The notes beneath the pieces are model-generated. The model did not search any database. It was given only the letters and a program-made list of their open reading frames with translations, and was not told the DNA's origin. DNA of 14,718 nt from Cephalothrix spiralis (taxonomy: Eukaryota; Nemertea; Palaeonemertea; Archinemertea; Cephalotrichidae), in NCBI GenBank assembly GCA_032353305.1, contig JAUCNG010036673.1, positions 1-14,718 of the forward strand, written 5' to 3'. The translations under genes and the position numbers were made by a program. This document shows, in pieces, positions 14,601 to 14,718 of this stretch (its first letter is position 1; each line of letters begins with the position of its first letter).

Positions 14601-14718
14601 TATGCGAATAACAAGCTAAGTGAATAACATCTAAGTGAAGAGAAATACATGGGTAATACTTCATGGGTCGAGAGACATGAAAAGGGTTACGCAACGAGTG
14701 TTTTCTATATTGCCCGAG
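14601..14718. other. Right edge, possible end of a further element
   Basis: It contains gaataacaagctaagtgaat, a short atgggtaatacttcatgggt repeat and the CpG-containing acgcaacgagtgttttctat run that ends at the window edge. Too little is present to classify it. Confidence 0.2.

Overview
The window looks like AT-rich nuclear DNA of an animal, most likely a marine invertebrate (echinoderm, hemichordate, chordate-like or mollusc; I cannot place it further). The reasons are GT-AG introns, an extracellular-type gene built only from phase 1-1 exons, a dense load of small inverted-repeat transposons, a non-LTR retrotransposon tail and many minisatellites. No prokaryotic gene layout, tRNA, rRNA or CRISPR array was seen.

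One gene explains nearly all of the coding signal. It lies on the minus strand from about 13037 (its 5' end is beyond the right edge) down to a stop at 3158. Nine exons can be placed by splice sites and reading frame. In transcription order they are: linker 1 (13037-12969), sushi 1 (12234-12055), mucin repeat 1 (11442-10642), linker 2 (10092-10024), sushi 2 (9026-8847), short mucin (6856-6752), mucin repeat 2 (6648-5491), transmembrane (3889-3767) and cytoplasmic tail (3294-3158). Together they encode about 940 residues of a predicted type I membrane glycoprotein: two CCP/sushi domains set in long Gly-Pro-Thr/Ser mucin-like stalks, one membrane helix and a tail of about 53 residues. Signal peptide, start codon and promoter are not in the window.

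The exons form two tandem copies of a linker-sushi-mucin module. The introns are paralogous too (13104-13159 with 10150-10204; 12791-12850 with 9315-9420). After duplication the copies diverged. Copy 2 gained a 5'-truncated LINE tail (about 6882-7500), an insert of about 570 bp with a plus-strand ORF (about 9421-9995) and an intronic minisatellite (9075-9296). Copy 1 carries a dead partial linker exon (about 12468-12524). All linker and mucin exons share nearly the same acceptor sequence, so they look like descendants of one ancestral exon.

Positions 1-3157 lie downstream of the gene and hold four inverted-repeat elements (151-522, 789-1374, 1429-1718, 2634-3079) and a 15-bp minisatellite. 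Positions 13541-14264 are a 67-bp minisatellite with higher-order structure, followed by a related palindrome-rich array to about 14600. The long plus-strand frames reading Val-Val-Val-Asp-Gly-Pro are antisense shadows of the mucin repeats.
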